Source of the DNA: Brachyspira pilosicoli
GTDB taxonomy: Bacteria > Spirochaetota > Brachyspiria > Brachyspirales > Brachyspiraceae
Direction: 5' to 3'
Assembly: GCF_036997485.1 (NCBI RefSeq)
Contig: NZ_JAWLPU010000001.1
Coordinates: 124,001-188,000, forward strand
DNA length: 64,000 nt
Under the pieces are notes generated by a model. The model made no database searches, had not been told where the DNA came from, and was given only the letters and a program-made list of their open reading frames with translations. A program made the translations under genes and the position numbers. Shown one piece after another: positions 53,853 through 63,022 of the stretch (within the stretch, counting starts at the first letter, position 1; each line of letters begins with the position of its first letter).

Positions 53853-55046
53853 TTAGCAACCAAATACTCTTGGTTTTCCATCAGAAGCTAATTTGCTTAA
53901 TACAGCTTGAGGATCTCTAAACTTAGCTAAGAAAATCATAGCAGCTATAACATAAGGTTTGTAGCTAGCTTGTTTGTAAAGAGGTACTCTATATCTGTCA
54001 AACACAGAAGCAGCAACCTCACCATCTTTACAGCTAACATCATTAATGTCAGCAGGTAAACAGTGTAAGTATAATGCTTTTCCGTCTTTAGTTTTTTTCA
54101 TTTTTTCTTCAGTACAGCACCAATCTTTATAGTTAGCATTTTGCTCTAATAGTCTCTTTTCAAGAGCTTTTATTCCATCAGTGTCGCCTTTACCATAAAG
54201 GTCTGTTCTCTCTTGCATAGCAGCAAAAGGAGCCCAAGATTTAGGATAAACAACATCAGCATCTTCAAAAGCTTCGTCCATATTGTTAGTGATAGTTAAT
54301 TTAACGCCAGCAGCTTCAGCATTTTTCTTAGCAATAGCTTCAACTTCAGGCATAAGCTCATAACCTTTTGGATAAGCCAAAGCAACATCCATACCTAATC
54401 TTGTGAATAAACCAGCAGCACCTTGAGGTACAGAAAGAGGTTTACCGTAAGAAGGTGAATAAGCCCAAGTCATAGCAACTTTTTTACCTCTTAAGTTTTC
54501 TAATCCGCCTAATTCGTGGATAAAGTGTAAAGAGTCAGCCATCATTTGAGTTGGATGGTCTCTGTCACATTGTAAGTTAACTAAAGTAGGAATTTGCTCT
54601 AATATACCGTCATTGTAACCTTGTCTTACAGACTCAGAAACTTCTTTCATATATTCGTGACCTTTACCGATGTACATATCATCTCTGATACCTATAACAT
54701 CAGCCATAAATGATACCATGTTAGCAGTTTCTCTAACTGTTTCACCATGAGCTATTTGGCTTTTACCTTCGTCTAAGTCTTGTACTTCTAAACCTAAAAG
54801 GTTACAAGCAGAAGCAAAAGAAAAACGAGTCCTTGTAGAATTATCTCTGAATAAAGAGATACCTAAACCAGAATCAAAAACTTTAGTAGACACATTGCTT
54901 TCTCTTAAGAATCTTAAAGCATCAGCAACTGTCCAAACAGCTTGTAATTCATCAAAAGTTTTGTCCCAAGTAAGGAAAAAGTCATTTTTATACATTTTTC
55001 CAAATTCAAGGCTATCGAGTTTTGAAATATATTTTTGTATACCCAT
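53853..55046 (-). CDS. ygeW: Knotted carbamoyltransferase YgeW
   Basis: 397 residues of the aspartate/ornithine carbamoyltransferase superfamily, YgeW subgroup. The carbamoyl phosphate loop is 'FRDNSTRTRFSFASACNLLGL', and 'CDRDHPTQMMADS' and 'LYLHCLPADINDVS' are the other active-site blocks. The amino substrate of YgeW is not settled; in purine-degrading bacteria it is placed at the step that releases carbamoyl phosphate. AAGG lies nine bases before ATG 55046; the ATG at 55055 overlaps it. It is between ygeY and arcC. Confidence 0.93.
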   Translation of the reverse strand: MGIQKYISKLDSLEFGKMYKNDFFLTWDKTFDELQAVWTVADALRFLRESNVSTKVFDSGLGISLFRDNSTRTRFSFASACNLLGLEVQDLDEGKSQIAHGETVRETANMVSFMADVIGIRDDMYIGKGHEYMKEVSESVRQGYNDGILEQIPTLVNLQCDRDHPTQMMADSLHFIHELGGLENLRGKKVAMTWAYSPSYGKPLSVPQGAAGLFTRLGMDVALAYPKGYELMPEVEAIAKKNAEAAGVKLTITNNMDEAFEDADVVYPKSWAPFAAMQERTDLYGKGDTDGIKALEKRLLEQNANYKDWCCTEEKMKKTKDGKALYLHCLPADINDVSCKDGEVAASVFDRYRVPLYKQASYKPYVIAAMIFLAKFRDPQAVLSKLASDGKPRVFGC

Positions 55047-55101
55047 ATTTTTCATCCTTTTGTTTTTTATTTTTTATTTAATTAATATTAATTAATTTTT
55101 A

Positions 55102-56433
55102 TTATTTATTAGCACAATATATAGTAGGTACAGCAGCATACATAGCAGCACATACAACTAAATCTTGTTTCCAAGTTTTTTCATTAGGAGCATGAGCTTG
55201 AGCTTCAGCACCAGGTCCGAAACCTATACAAGGTATTCCGTTTCTTCCCATAATAGATACACCGTTAGTAGAGAATGTCCATTTATCAGTAAGCGGACGA
55301 GCTTTTCTTTCTTTATCTATTTCTGGAGTAGGTCCCATTCTTTCTGTACCATAAAGACCTTTATAAGCCTCTTCTAAAGCTTTAGTTACAGCATGGTCTT
55401 CTGGAATTACCCAAGTTGGGAAGTAACATTCTATTGGATAAACTAAACCTTTCCAAGATGGTCTTTCATAATTATACATAGATACTTCAGCACCATATTT
55501 TTTTACATTAGGAAGGTTTCTTATTTCTTCTAAGCAGCTTTCCCAAGTTTCGCCAGCTGTCATTCTTCTGTCTAATGAAATAGAGCAAGAATCAGCAACA
55601 GCACATCTGCTTGGAGAAGTGTAGAATATTTGAGAAACAGTTACAGTACCTCTGCCTAAGAAATTAGCTTCTTTGTATTGAGGATTGTATTTTTCTTCAA
55701 GCATTTTTACTAAACCTTTGATAGGTGTAGAATCTTTAGCATCGTTTTCGTTAAGGCTTCTGATGTCTTGAAGTATGTCAGCCATTTTGTAGATAGCGTT
55801 ATCTCCTCTTTCTGGAGCAGAACCGTGGCAAGAAATACCTTTAACATCTACTCTTATTTCCATTCTTCCTCTTTGACCTCTGTAAATACCGCCGTCAGTA
55901 GGTTCAGTAGAAATTACGAATTCAGGTTTAATTTTGCTTTCTTTACAAATGTATTCCCAGCATAAACCATCGCAGTCCTCTTCCTGTACAGTACCAACAA
56001 CAACAACTTGATATTTGTCGCTTAAAAGACCTAAATCTTTCATTATTTTAGCACCATAAACACCAGAAACTATACCGCCCTCTTGGTCAGAAGTTCCTCT
56101 ACCGCCTATTTCTACATCGTTTTCATAACCTTTATAAGGGTCAAATTCCCAGTTGTCTTTGTTACCTATACCAACTGTGTCTATATGAGCATCTATACCT
56201 ATTAAAGTTTTACCAGTACCCATATAACCTAAAACGTTACCCATAGGATCTATTTCTACTTTGTCAAATCCTACTTTTTTCATCTCTTCAGCAATTCTCT
56301 CAATTACACCTTTCTCTTCGCAAGATTCACTAGGAATTGCTACCAAATCTCTTAAAAACTTAGTCATATCAGCTTTATAGCCTTCTGCTTTTGCTTTTAT
56401 TTGTTCAAATTGTTCTTTTGAAATAGCACTCAT
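55102..56433 (-). CDS. ygeY: YgeY-type selenium-metabolism-linked M20 hydrolase
   Basis: 443 residues of the M20 metallopeptidase family. Metal ligands are in '[12 protein letters not shown]', '[10 protein letters not shown]', 'VQEEDCDG' and '[15 protein letters not shown]'. The dimerisation domain follows, and '[11 protein letters not shown]' lies at the end. In the purine cluster it probably hydrolyses an amide or ureido intermediate upstream of 2,3-diaminopropionate. GGGAG lies before the ATG. It is 40 bp downstream of the ammonia-lyase gene. Confidence 0.92.
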   Translation of the reverse strand: MSAISKEQFEQIKAKAEGYKADMTKFLRDLVAIPSESCEEKGVIERIAEEMKKVGFDKVEIDPMGNVLGYMGTGKTLIGIDAHIDTVGIGNKDNWEFDPYKGYENDVEIGGRGTSDQEGGIVSGVYGAKIMKDLGLLSDKYQVVVVGTVQEEDCDGLCWEYICKESKIKPEFVISTEPTDGGIYRGQRGRMEIRVDVKGISCHGSAPERGDNAIYKMADILQDIRSLNENDAKDSTPIKGLVKMLEEKYNPQYKEANFLGRGTVTVSQIFYTSPSRCAVADSCSISLDRRMTAGETWESCLEEIRNLPNVKKYGAEVSMYNYERPSWKGLVYPIECYFPTWVIPEDHAVTKALEEAYKGLYGTERMGPTPEIDKERKARPLTDKWTFSTNGVSIMGRNGIPCIGFGPGAEAQAHAPNEKTWKQDLVVCAAMYAAVPTIYCANK

Positions 56434-56473
56434 TTTTATTTCTCCCTAAAATTATATATATTATAAAATTTTA

Positions 56474-57667
56474 TTATCTCTCTTTTGCTTCCCAAATGAT
56501 ATTTTTCCATCTAATTGGGTCTGTATCGCCTTCTGTGCTGAATAATAATACTTTAGAATTAGAATCAAGTTTTAATTTCTTTCTTAATTCAGCATATTCA
56601 TCATTAAGCATTATAGTAGCCAAAGCACCAAATGGAGCAGCTCCAGATTCACCAGATACTACTTGAGGGTCTCCTTTTAATGGAGCAGAAAGCATTCTCA
56701 TACCTCTTGCAGCAACTACATCTTCAGCAGCTATAAAACAATCAGCATGATTTTTAAGTATATCCCAAGAAGTAATATTAGGTTCACCGCAAGCAAGTCC
56801 AGCCATAATAGTATTTAAATCGCCTTCTACTATTCTTATTTTACCATCGCCTGCTACAGCACCTTTATATAAACAAGCAGCAGCTTCAGCTTCTACTACA
56901 ACCATTACAGGAGGATTATCTTTATATTTGTTAGCAAAATATCCAACCATAGCACCAGCCAAAGAACCAACACCAGCCTGTACAAATACATGTGTAGGTC
57001 TTTCGCCAAATTGCTCATCAGCTTCTAAAGCCATAGTACCATAACCTTGCATAATCCAAGCAGGTATCTCTTCATAGCCTTCCCAAGCAGTATCCTGTAC
57101 AACTACTCCGTTAGGCACCTTTGCAGCTTCTGCAGCAGCTTTTCTAACGCATTCATCATAGTTATATTCTTCTATTGTAGCAGTTGCACCTTCAGCTTGA
57201 ATATTTTTTAATCTTGTTTCTGTTGAGCCTTTAGGCATAAAAATAACTGATTTTTGTCCTAATTTATTAGCAGCCCAAGCAACACCTCTTCCGTGGTTAC
57301 CATCTGTAGCTGAGAAGAAAGTAGCCTGACCGAACTCATCTTTTAATTTTTTTGAAGTTAATACATCATAAGGGAATTCGCTTACATCTTTTCCCATTTT
57401 TTGAGCTATATATTTAGCCATAGAGTAAGAACCGCCTAATACTTTAAAGGCATTAAGACCAAATCTATATGACTCATCTTTTACTTTTATAGTTCCTAAA
57501 CCTAAATATTTTGCCATTTCTTTTAATTCTGACAATGGTGTTTGTGTGTATTGAGGGAAACTTTGATGAAATGCTTTTGCTTTCTTTACTTCCTCAATAG
57601 ACATTATTGGTAAATTTTTGTCATCTGACTTAGGCATTTTATTTTCTGCCCATTTAAGCTCACTCAT
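56474..57667 (-). CDS. ygeX: 2,3-diaminopropionate ammonia-lyase
   Basis: 397 residues, PLP fold type II. The PLP lysine is in 'YRFGLNAFKVLGGSY'. 'SATDGNHGRGVAWAA' binds the substrate carboxylate, and the phosphate loop is 'QAGVGSLAGAMVGYF'. It splits 2,3-diaminopropionate into pyruvate and two ammonia. It gives the carbon exit of the pathway and feeds pyruvate to the butyrate route encoded nearby. AAGGAGG precedes the ATG, which overlaps the regulator gene by 8 bp. Confidence 0.94.
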   Translation of the reverse strand: MSELKWAENKMPKSDDKNLPIMSIEEVKKAKAFHQSFPQYTQTPLSELKEMAKYLGLGTIKVKDESYRFGLNAFKVLGGSYSMAKYIAQKMGKDVSEFPYDVLTSKKLKDEFGQATFFSATDGNHGRGVAWAANKLGQKSVIFMPKGSTETRLKNIQAEGATATIEEYNYDECVRKAAAEAAKVPNGVVVQDTAWEGYEEIPAWIMQGYGTMALEADEQFGERPTHVFVQAGVGSLAGAMVGYFANKYKDNPPVMVVVEAEAAACLYKGAVAGDGKIRIVEGDLNTIMAGLACGEPNITSWDILKNHADCFIAAEDVVAARGMRMLSAPLKGDPQVVSGESGAAPFGALATIMLNDEYAELRKKLKLDSNSKVLLFSTEGDTDPIRWKNIIWEAKER

Positions 57668-58313
57668 TTACTTCCTCCTTTTTTGAATCTATATAATTAT
57701 ATAGAGTGAATTTACTTATTCCAAAATGATTTGATACCTTATCTCCGGATTTTGTTATTAAAAATACTCCAGAGTCATTTAAAAATTTAATAGCCTTTAT
57801 TTTTTCATCTTTACTCATTATAGAAGCAGGCTTTCCTATTAATTCTTCACTTTTTAATATAAGTTTTTCCATAAGCTCCTGAGCACTATTTGGTATTTCT
57901 TCAAGCTTAGATTTATCTTCTGTTTGAATCAATAAATCTAAATCACTCTTAAATGGTATAAAACTTGTTATATCAAAGTTTATAGACAATATATATCTAT
58001 ATTTACCATTAATATCCTTTATAAAAACAGTTGAAGACTTTAATATTTTGCCGTTTGATGCTTTAGTAAGATAAGACAAATGATCAACTATAGGCTCGCC
58101 TTTCTTTAGCTTTTCTATAGTTTTTAATACCACATTTGAAGCACCTTCTCCTGCTTGTCTTCCTGTAACACCTCCATTAATAATAAAAAGAATAGTATGC
58201 TCTAAATCATCTTCTTTTAATTCATGAATACAAACTTCGCAATTACTTCCAAATTGCCTTGCTATTCCATGTGCCACACTCACTAAAGTCTCTAGTATTA
58301 TATTAGAACTCAT
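57660..58313 (-). CDS. YheO/DauR-type transcriptional regulator
   Basis: 217 residues. The N-terminal PAS-like YheO domain (residues 1-120) has 'VAHGIARQFGSNCEVCIHEL' and 'SSTVFIKDINGKYRYILSINFD'. The C-terminal HTH_22 domain is 'FLNDSGVFLITKSGDKVSNHFGISKFTLYNYID'. It is the first gene of the minus-strand operon and divergent from ssnA, so it is the likely regulator of the whole purine cluster. In E. coli the equivalent position is held by the sigma-54 regulator YgeV; here a different family is used. Confidence 0.88.
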   Translation of the reverse strand: MSSNIILETLVSVAHGIARQFGSNCEVCIHELKEDDLEHTILFIINGGVTGRQAGEGASNVVLKTIEKLKKGEPIVDHLSYLTKASNGKILKSSTVFIKDINGKYRYILSINFDITSFIPFKSDLDLLIQTEDKSKLEEIPNSAQELMEKLILKSEELIGKPASIMSKDEKIKAIKFLNDSGVFLITKSGDKVSNHFGISKFTLYNYIDSKKEEVNE

Positions 58314-58331
58314 AAAACCTTACAAAAACCT

Positions 58332-58360
58332 ATTATGTTTTACTATACAACAATCATCAA
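58332..58360 (-). promoter_or_regulatory. Promoter of the regulator-ygeX-...-xdh operon
   Basis: Minus-strand TTGATG, 17-bp spacer, CATAAT, 19 bp before the regulator start codon. Confidence 0.5.
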
Positions 58361-58386
58361 TTGATACGTTTATAGTATACTAATTT

Positions 58387-58418
58387 TTTTTTAGATTTTC
58401 AAGAAAAAATCTAAAAAA
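58387..58418. promoter_or_regulatory. Inverted repeat in the divergent purine-cluster control region
   Basis: TTTAGATTTT (58390-58399) and AAAATCTAAA (58406-58415) form a perfect dyad with six-base spacer, flanked by further T and A runs. It sits midway between the two divergent promoters and is a candidate operator for the YheO-type regulator. Confidence 0.45.
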
Positions 58419-58442
58419 TTTTGGATTTTTTATACAAATTCG

Positions 58443-58470
58443 TTGACAAATCGACTTTTTTTAATATCCT
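58443..58470 (+). promoter_or_regulatory. Promoter of ssnA-ygfK-xdhD
   Basis: TTGACA, 16-bp spacer, TATCCT, 50 bp before the ssnA start codon. Confidence 0.6.
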
Positions 58471-58520
58471 ATTAAAATATAGATAATAAATTATAAAAAT
58501 ATGAAATTTAGGGGGAATAT

Positions 58521-59852
58521 ATGCTATTAATAGGCGGAGGTAAATTAATAACAAGAGATTCTGCTAAACCATTTTTAGAAGATGGGGCAGTTCTTTGTGA
58601 TGGGAGATTAATTAAAGAAGTTGGTAAAACTTCAGATTTAAAAGCAAAATATAAAGATGCTGAGTTTATAGATGCTAAAGGAAGCATCATTATGCCGGCA
58701 TTTATAAATATACATGAACATATTTACTCTGCAATGGCTAGAGGGTTCAGTATTAATGGTTATAACCCTAAAGGCTTCTTAGAAATATTAGACGGTATGT
58801 GGTGGACTATAGACAGAAATCTTACTTTAGAACAAACTAAACAAAGTGCTATGGCTACCTATATAGAATCAATTAAAAATGGCGTTACTACTGTGTTCGA
58901 CCACCATGCAAGTTTTGGTCATATTGAAGGCTCACTATTTGCTATAGAAGAGGCTGCTAAAACTATGGGTGTTCGTTCTTGTTTATGTTATGAGGTTTCG
59001 GACAGAGACGGAGAGGCTAAATCTAAAGCTTCAGTTAAAGAAAACCTTGATTTTATTAAGCATGCTATGGCTGATAAAACTGATATGATTAAAGGTATGA
59101 TGGGAATGCATGCTTCTTTCACTATATCTGATAAAACTATGGAAGCTTGTATGAAAGATTTACCTGAAGGCATAGGCTGCCATATTCACGTTGCTGAAGG
59201 TATAGAAGATTTGCATGCTTGTCTTAAAGAACATGGCAAAAGAATAGTTGATAGACTTTATGATTTCAAAGTTTTAGGTCCTCAAACTATATTAGTACAC
59301 TGTATATATGTTAATCCTCACGAGATGGATTTAATCAAAGAAACAGATACTATGACGTCTCATAACCCAGAATCTAATATGGGTAATGCTTGCGGATGTC
59401 CTCCTACAATGGAATTAATGAAAAAAGGCATATTAACAGGTTTAGGTACTGACGGTTATACACATGATATGATAGAGTCATACAAAGTTGCTAATGTACT
59501 TCATAAACATAATCTCTGCGACCCTAATGCTGCTTGGGGAGAATTACCTACAATGCTATTTGAAAATAATGCTAAAATGGCTAATCGTTATTTCGATACT
59601 CCTTTAGGCGTACTTAAAGAGGGTGCTGCTGCTGATGTCATCATTATGGATTATAAAAACTATACAGAATTAAGCGATAAAAACATTAATGGACATATAT
59701 TATTTGGTATGAACGGCGGACATGTTAATACTACTGTTTGTAACGGTGAAGTATTAATGAGAGATAGAAAACTTACAAAAATTGACGAAGAAGCTGCTTA
59801 TGCTAAAATAAGAGAAGAGTCTGCTAAACTTTGGAAACAAATTAATAAATAA
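58521..59852 (+). CDS. ssnA: Putative aminohydrolase SsnA
   Basis: 443 residues of the amidohydrolase superfamily. The metal ligands are visible as 'INIHEHIYSAMARGF', 'GCHIHVAEG', 'VHCIYVNPHE' and 'LGTDGYTHDM'. SsnA is part of the selenium-linked purine cluster in E. coli and anaerobes; it is thought to deaminate or ring-open a purine-derived intermediate. AGGGGG lies before the ATG. It is transcribed away from the regulator and followed by a hairpin before ygfK. Confidence 0.92.
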   Translation: MLLIGGGKLITRDSAKPFLEDGAVLCDGRLIKEVGKTSDLKAKYKDAEFIDAKGSIIMPAFINIHEHIYSAMARGFSINGYNPKGFLEILDGMWWTIDRNLTLEQTKQSAMATYIESIKNGVTTVFDHHASFGHIEGSLFAIEEAAKTMGVRSCLCYEVSDRDGEAKSKASVKENLDFIKHAMADKTDMIKGMMGMHASFTISDKTMEACMKDLPEGIGCHIHVAEGIEDLHACLKEHGKRIVDRLYDFKVLGPQTILVHCIYVNPHEMDLIKETDTMTSHNPESNMGNACGCPPTMELMKKGILTGLGTDGYTHDMIESYKVANVLHKHNLCDPNAAWGELPTMLFENNAKMANRYFDTPLGVLKEGAAADVIIMDYKNYTELSDKNINGHILFGMNGGHVNTTVCNGEVLMRDRKLTKIDEEAAYAKIREESAKLWKQINK

Positions 59853-59870
59853 TTAAATATATTAATATTA

Positions 59871-59900
59871 AGTAATGGGGTATATTTTTGCTCCATTACT
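59871..59900 (+). terminator. Hairpin between ssnA and ygfK
   Basis: AGTAATGG ... CCATTACT stem followed by ATAAATTTTTT. Possible partial terminator inside the operon. Confidence 0.55.
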
Positions 59901-59945
59901 ATAAATTTTTTAAAACAGTATTAATTAATAATTGGAGGATTATAA

Positions 59946-62921
59946 ATGAGTGATGTAATGACACCCATACCTTTTGGAAACCTTATGAATTGGATTTTGG
60001 AAGAAAAAAAATCTGGTAAAGTTTTTGGTATTTCAAGAGCGTTTAAAGCTGATAAAGCTAAATATTATGAAATCTTTGGAAGAAAATTAGAAACTCCTAT
60101 AGGACCTGCTGCAGGACCTCATACTCAATTAGCTCAAAATATAATAGCTGCTTACTATACAGGAAGCAGATTCTTTGAACTTAAAACTGTTCAAAAAATG
60201 GACGGAGAAGAATTAAGCAAATGTGTTAATAAACCTTGTATTACTGCTAATGATGAATGTTATAACTGCGAATGGTCTACTGAGCTTTATGTTCCTCAGG
60301 CTTTTGATGAATATGTTAAGGCTTGGGTTGCTTTAAAAGTAATTGCTAAAGAATGGGATTTAGGAGATATGGACGGTTTTCAGTTTAATATATCTGTTGG
60401 TTATGATTATGACGGCATTAAAACTGAAAAAATTGATAAGTTTATAGAAGGAATGAAAGACGCTTCAAACACTCCTATATTCAAAGAATGTAAAGAGTGG
60501 CTTACTAATAATATAAGCAGATTTAAAAACTTCAAAAAAGAAGATATTGATAAAATTAATGCTGATATTTGTAATTCTGTTACATTATCTACTCTTCACG
60601 GTTGTCCTCCAACAGAAATAGAGAAAATAGCTTCTTATTTAATTACAGAAAAAAAATTAAACACATTCGTAAAATGTAACCCTACTCTTTTAGGTTATGA
60701 TTATGCAAGAAAAACTTTAGATGAAATGGGTTATGATTATATATCATTTACTGATTTCCACTTTAATGATGACTTGCAGTATAGCGATGCTGTTCCTATG
60801 CTTCAAAGACTTCAAAAATTAGCTTCTGATAATTCACTTGCATTCGGTGTAAAAATTACTAATACATTCCCTGTAGATGTTAAACAAAAAGAATTACCTT
60901 CTGAAGAGATGTATATGTCTGGAAAATCTTTATTCCCTCTTTCTATGACAGTAGCTTCAAGATTAAGTAAAGATTTTGACGGAAAATTAAGAATATCATA
61001 TTCTGGCGGTTGTGATTATTTTAATATTAATGATGTTATAGATGCTGGAATATGGCCTGTAACTATGGCTACTACTTTCTTAAAAACAGGCGGATACCAA
61101 AGAGGAGAGCAAATAGCTAAAAACCTCAAAGAGCCTAAAGCATTTACAAAAGTAGATGTTGCTAAAACAGAAAAAATTGTTGAATGGGGTAAAAAAAGCA
61201 AACATCATGTTAAACCTATTAAGCCTCTTGCAAGCAGAAAAGTTAATAAAAAAGTACCTTTAGTTGATTGTTATATAGCTCCTTGTATGGAAACTTGTCC
61301 TATTCATCAAGACCTTACTACTTATATAAGACTTAATTCTAAAGGACAATATGAAGAATCTTTCAAAGTAATTATAGAGAAAAATGCTCTTCCATTTGCT
61401 ACAGGTATATTATGCCCTCATACTTGTATGGATAAATGTACTAGACAGTTTTACGAAGAGCCTGTAAGTATTAGAGCTTGCAAATTGGAAGCTGCTAAAG
61501 CTGGATACAGCAAAGTAATTGGCACATTAAAAGCAGCTCCTTCTATAGGCAAAAAAGCTGGTGTTATAGGTGCTGGTCCTGCTGGTCTTTCTGCTGCTTT
61601 CTTCTTGGCTCGTGCTGGAGTGGAAGTTACAGTATTTGATAAGAGAGAAAAAGCAGGAGGAGTAGTTGCTAATATCATACCTAATTTCAGAATTACGGCT
61701 GAAGAGATTGGAAATGATGTAAGTTTATGCAAACAAATGGGTGTTAAATTTGAATTAGGCAAAGAGATAAAAGACATAAAAGAGTTTGCTAAAAATTATG
61801 ATTATACTGTTGTTTGTATAGGTGCTCATAAGAATATGCCTTTAAAACTTGAGGCTGGCGAATCTATGAATGCTCTTAAGTTCTTAGAAGAGTTTAATAA
61901 AACTAATGGTAGTGTTGAATTAGGTGAGAATGTAGTAGTAATCGGAGGCGGCAACACTGCTATGGACGCTGCTCGTGCTGCTAAGAAAAACAAGGGTGTA
62001 AAAAATGTTAGATTAGTTTATAGAAGAACTAAGAGATATATGCCTGCTCACGAAGAAGAATTAAAAGAGGCTTTAGAAGACGGTGTTGAGTTTATGGAAT
62101 TACTTGCACCTGTTAAATTAGAAAGCGGCAAACTTTTATGCAAAAAAATGGAATTATCTGACTATGATGAAAAAGGCAGAAGAAACGTTGTTGAAACTAA
62201 TGAAACAGTAGAAGTTTCTGCTAACACAGTAATAGCTTCTATAGGTGAACAAATTGAATCTGACTTCTATAAATCTAACGGCATAGATGTTGATGATAAA
62301 GGTAAGCCAAAATGCAATGCTAATAATGAATCATCTATCAAAAATGTTTATGTTGCTGGTGATGGATTATACGGAGCTGCTACTATAGTTGAGGCTATAA
62401 GAGATGCTAAAGTTGTTGCTGAATCTATTTTAGGTAAAGCAATCGCTCCTGATTTACCTTCTGTTTCTACTGAAGAGATTTCTTACAGCAAAAAAGGTAA
62501 CTTAAAAGAAGTATCAAAAGACCCTGAAGCTACAAGATGTTTAAGCTGCGATTATATTTGTGAAAGCTGCACAGAGGTTTGTCCTAACAGAGCAAATGTC
62601 TCTATTAAAGTTGAAGGCGGAGCTAAAATATCACAAATTATACACGTTGATTATATGTGTAATGAATGCGGAAACTGTGAAACATTCTGTCCTTATAGTT
62701 CTGCTCCTTATAAAGATAAGTTTACATTATTTGCTACTGCAGATGATATGAAAAACTCTAAAAATGACGGCTTCTTGTTTTTAGATAAAGAAGGAAATGC
62801 TAAACTTAGAATTGACGGCAAAGAAGAGTCTTATAAGGCTGGAAGTTCTAAAAACTTTAATGGAGTTTATAGCATAGTTGATAGCGTATTTAATAATTAT
62901 AAATATTTAATATTAAAATAA
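59946..62921 (+). CDS. ygfK: YgfK, putative selenate reductase-type oxidoreductase
   Basis: 991 residues. The N-terminal TIM-barrel part resembles dihydropyrimidine/dihydroorotate dehydrogenases ('TPIGPAAGPHTQLAQNI', 'TLSTLHGCPPTEIEKIASYL'). A GltD-like Fe-S region has 'CMETCPIHQ' and 'GILCPHTCMDKCTR'. The FAD site is 'GVIGAGPAGLSAAFFLARAG', and the NAD(P) site is 'VVIGGGNTAMDAARAA'. The C-terminal ferredoxin-like motifs are 'CLSCDYICESCTEVCP' and 'CNECGNCETFCP'. It is thought to be the electron-transfer reductase of the purine cluster; its name as selenate reductase is historical. AGGAGG precedes ATG. Confidence 0.93.
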   Translation: MSDVMTPIPFGNLMNWILEEKKSGKVFGISRAFKADKAKYYEIFGRKLETPIGPAAGPHTQLAQNIIAAYYTGSRFFELKTVQKMDGEELSKCVNKPCITANDECYNCEWSTELYVPQAFDEYVKAWVALKVIAKEWDLGDMDGFQFNISVGYDYDGIKTEKIDKFIEGMKDASNTPIFKECKEWLTNNISRFKNFKKEDIDKINADICNSVTLSTLHGCPPTEIEKIASYLITEKKLNTFVKCNPTLLGYDYARKTLDEMGYDYISFTDFHFNDDLQYSDAVPMLQRLQKLASDNSLAFGVKITNTFPVDVKQKELPSEEMYMSGKSLFPLSMTVASRLSKDFDGKLRISYSGGCDYFNINDVIDAGIWPVTMATTFLKTGGYQRGEQIAKNLKEPKAFTKVDVAKTEKIVEWGKKSKHHVKPIKPLASRKVNKKVPLVDCYIAPCMETCPIHQDLTTYIRLNSKGQYEESFKVIIEKNALPFATGILCPHTCMDKCTRQFYEEPVSIRACKLEAAKAGYSKVIGTLKAAPSIGKKAGVIGAGPAGLSAAFFLARAGVEVTVFDKREKAGGVVANIIPNFRITAEEIGNDVSLCKQMGVKFELGKEIKDIKEFAKNYDYTVVCIGAHKNMPLKLEAGESMNALKFLEEFNKTNGSVELGENVVVIGGGNTAMDAARAAKKNKGVKNVRLVYRRTKRYMPAHEEELKEALEDGVEFMELLAPVKLESGKLLCKKMELSDYDEKGRRNVVETNETVEVSANTVIASIGEQIESDFYKSNGIDVDDKGKPKCNANNESSIKNVYVAGDGLYGAATIVEAIRDAKVVAESILGKAIAPDLPSVSTEEISYSKKGNLKEVSKDPEATRCLSCDYICESCTEVCPNRANVSIKVEGGAKISQIIHVDYMCNECGNCETFCPYSSAPYKDKFTLFATADDMKNSKNDGFLFLDKEGNAKLRIDGKEESYKAGSSKNFNGVYSIVDSVFNNYKYLILK

Positions 62922-62948
62922 TTTACTTTATACTAATTGTTGCATAGC

Positions 62949-62975
62949 GAAGGGAATAAAACTATTATTCCCTTT
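62949..62975 (+). terminator. Hairpin after ygfK
   Basis: AAGGGAATA ... TATTCCCTT stem between ygfK and the next gene, with only a short T-run (CTTTGTTATG). It may be a partial terminator. Confidence 0.5.
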
Positions 62976-63022
62976 GTTATGTTTATTTTATTAATATATT
63001 ATTAAAATTGGAGGTATCATAT

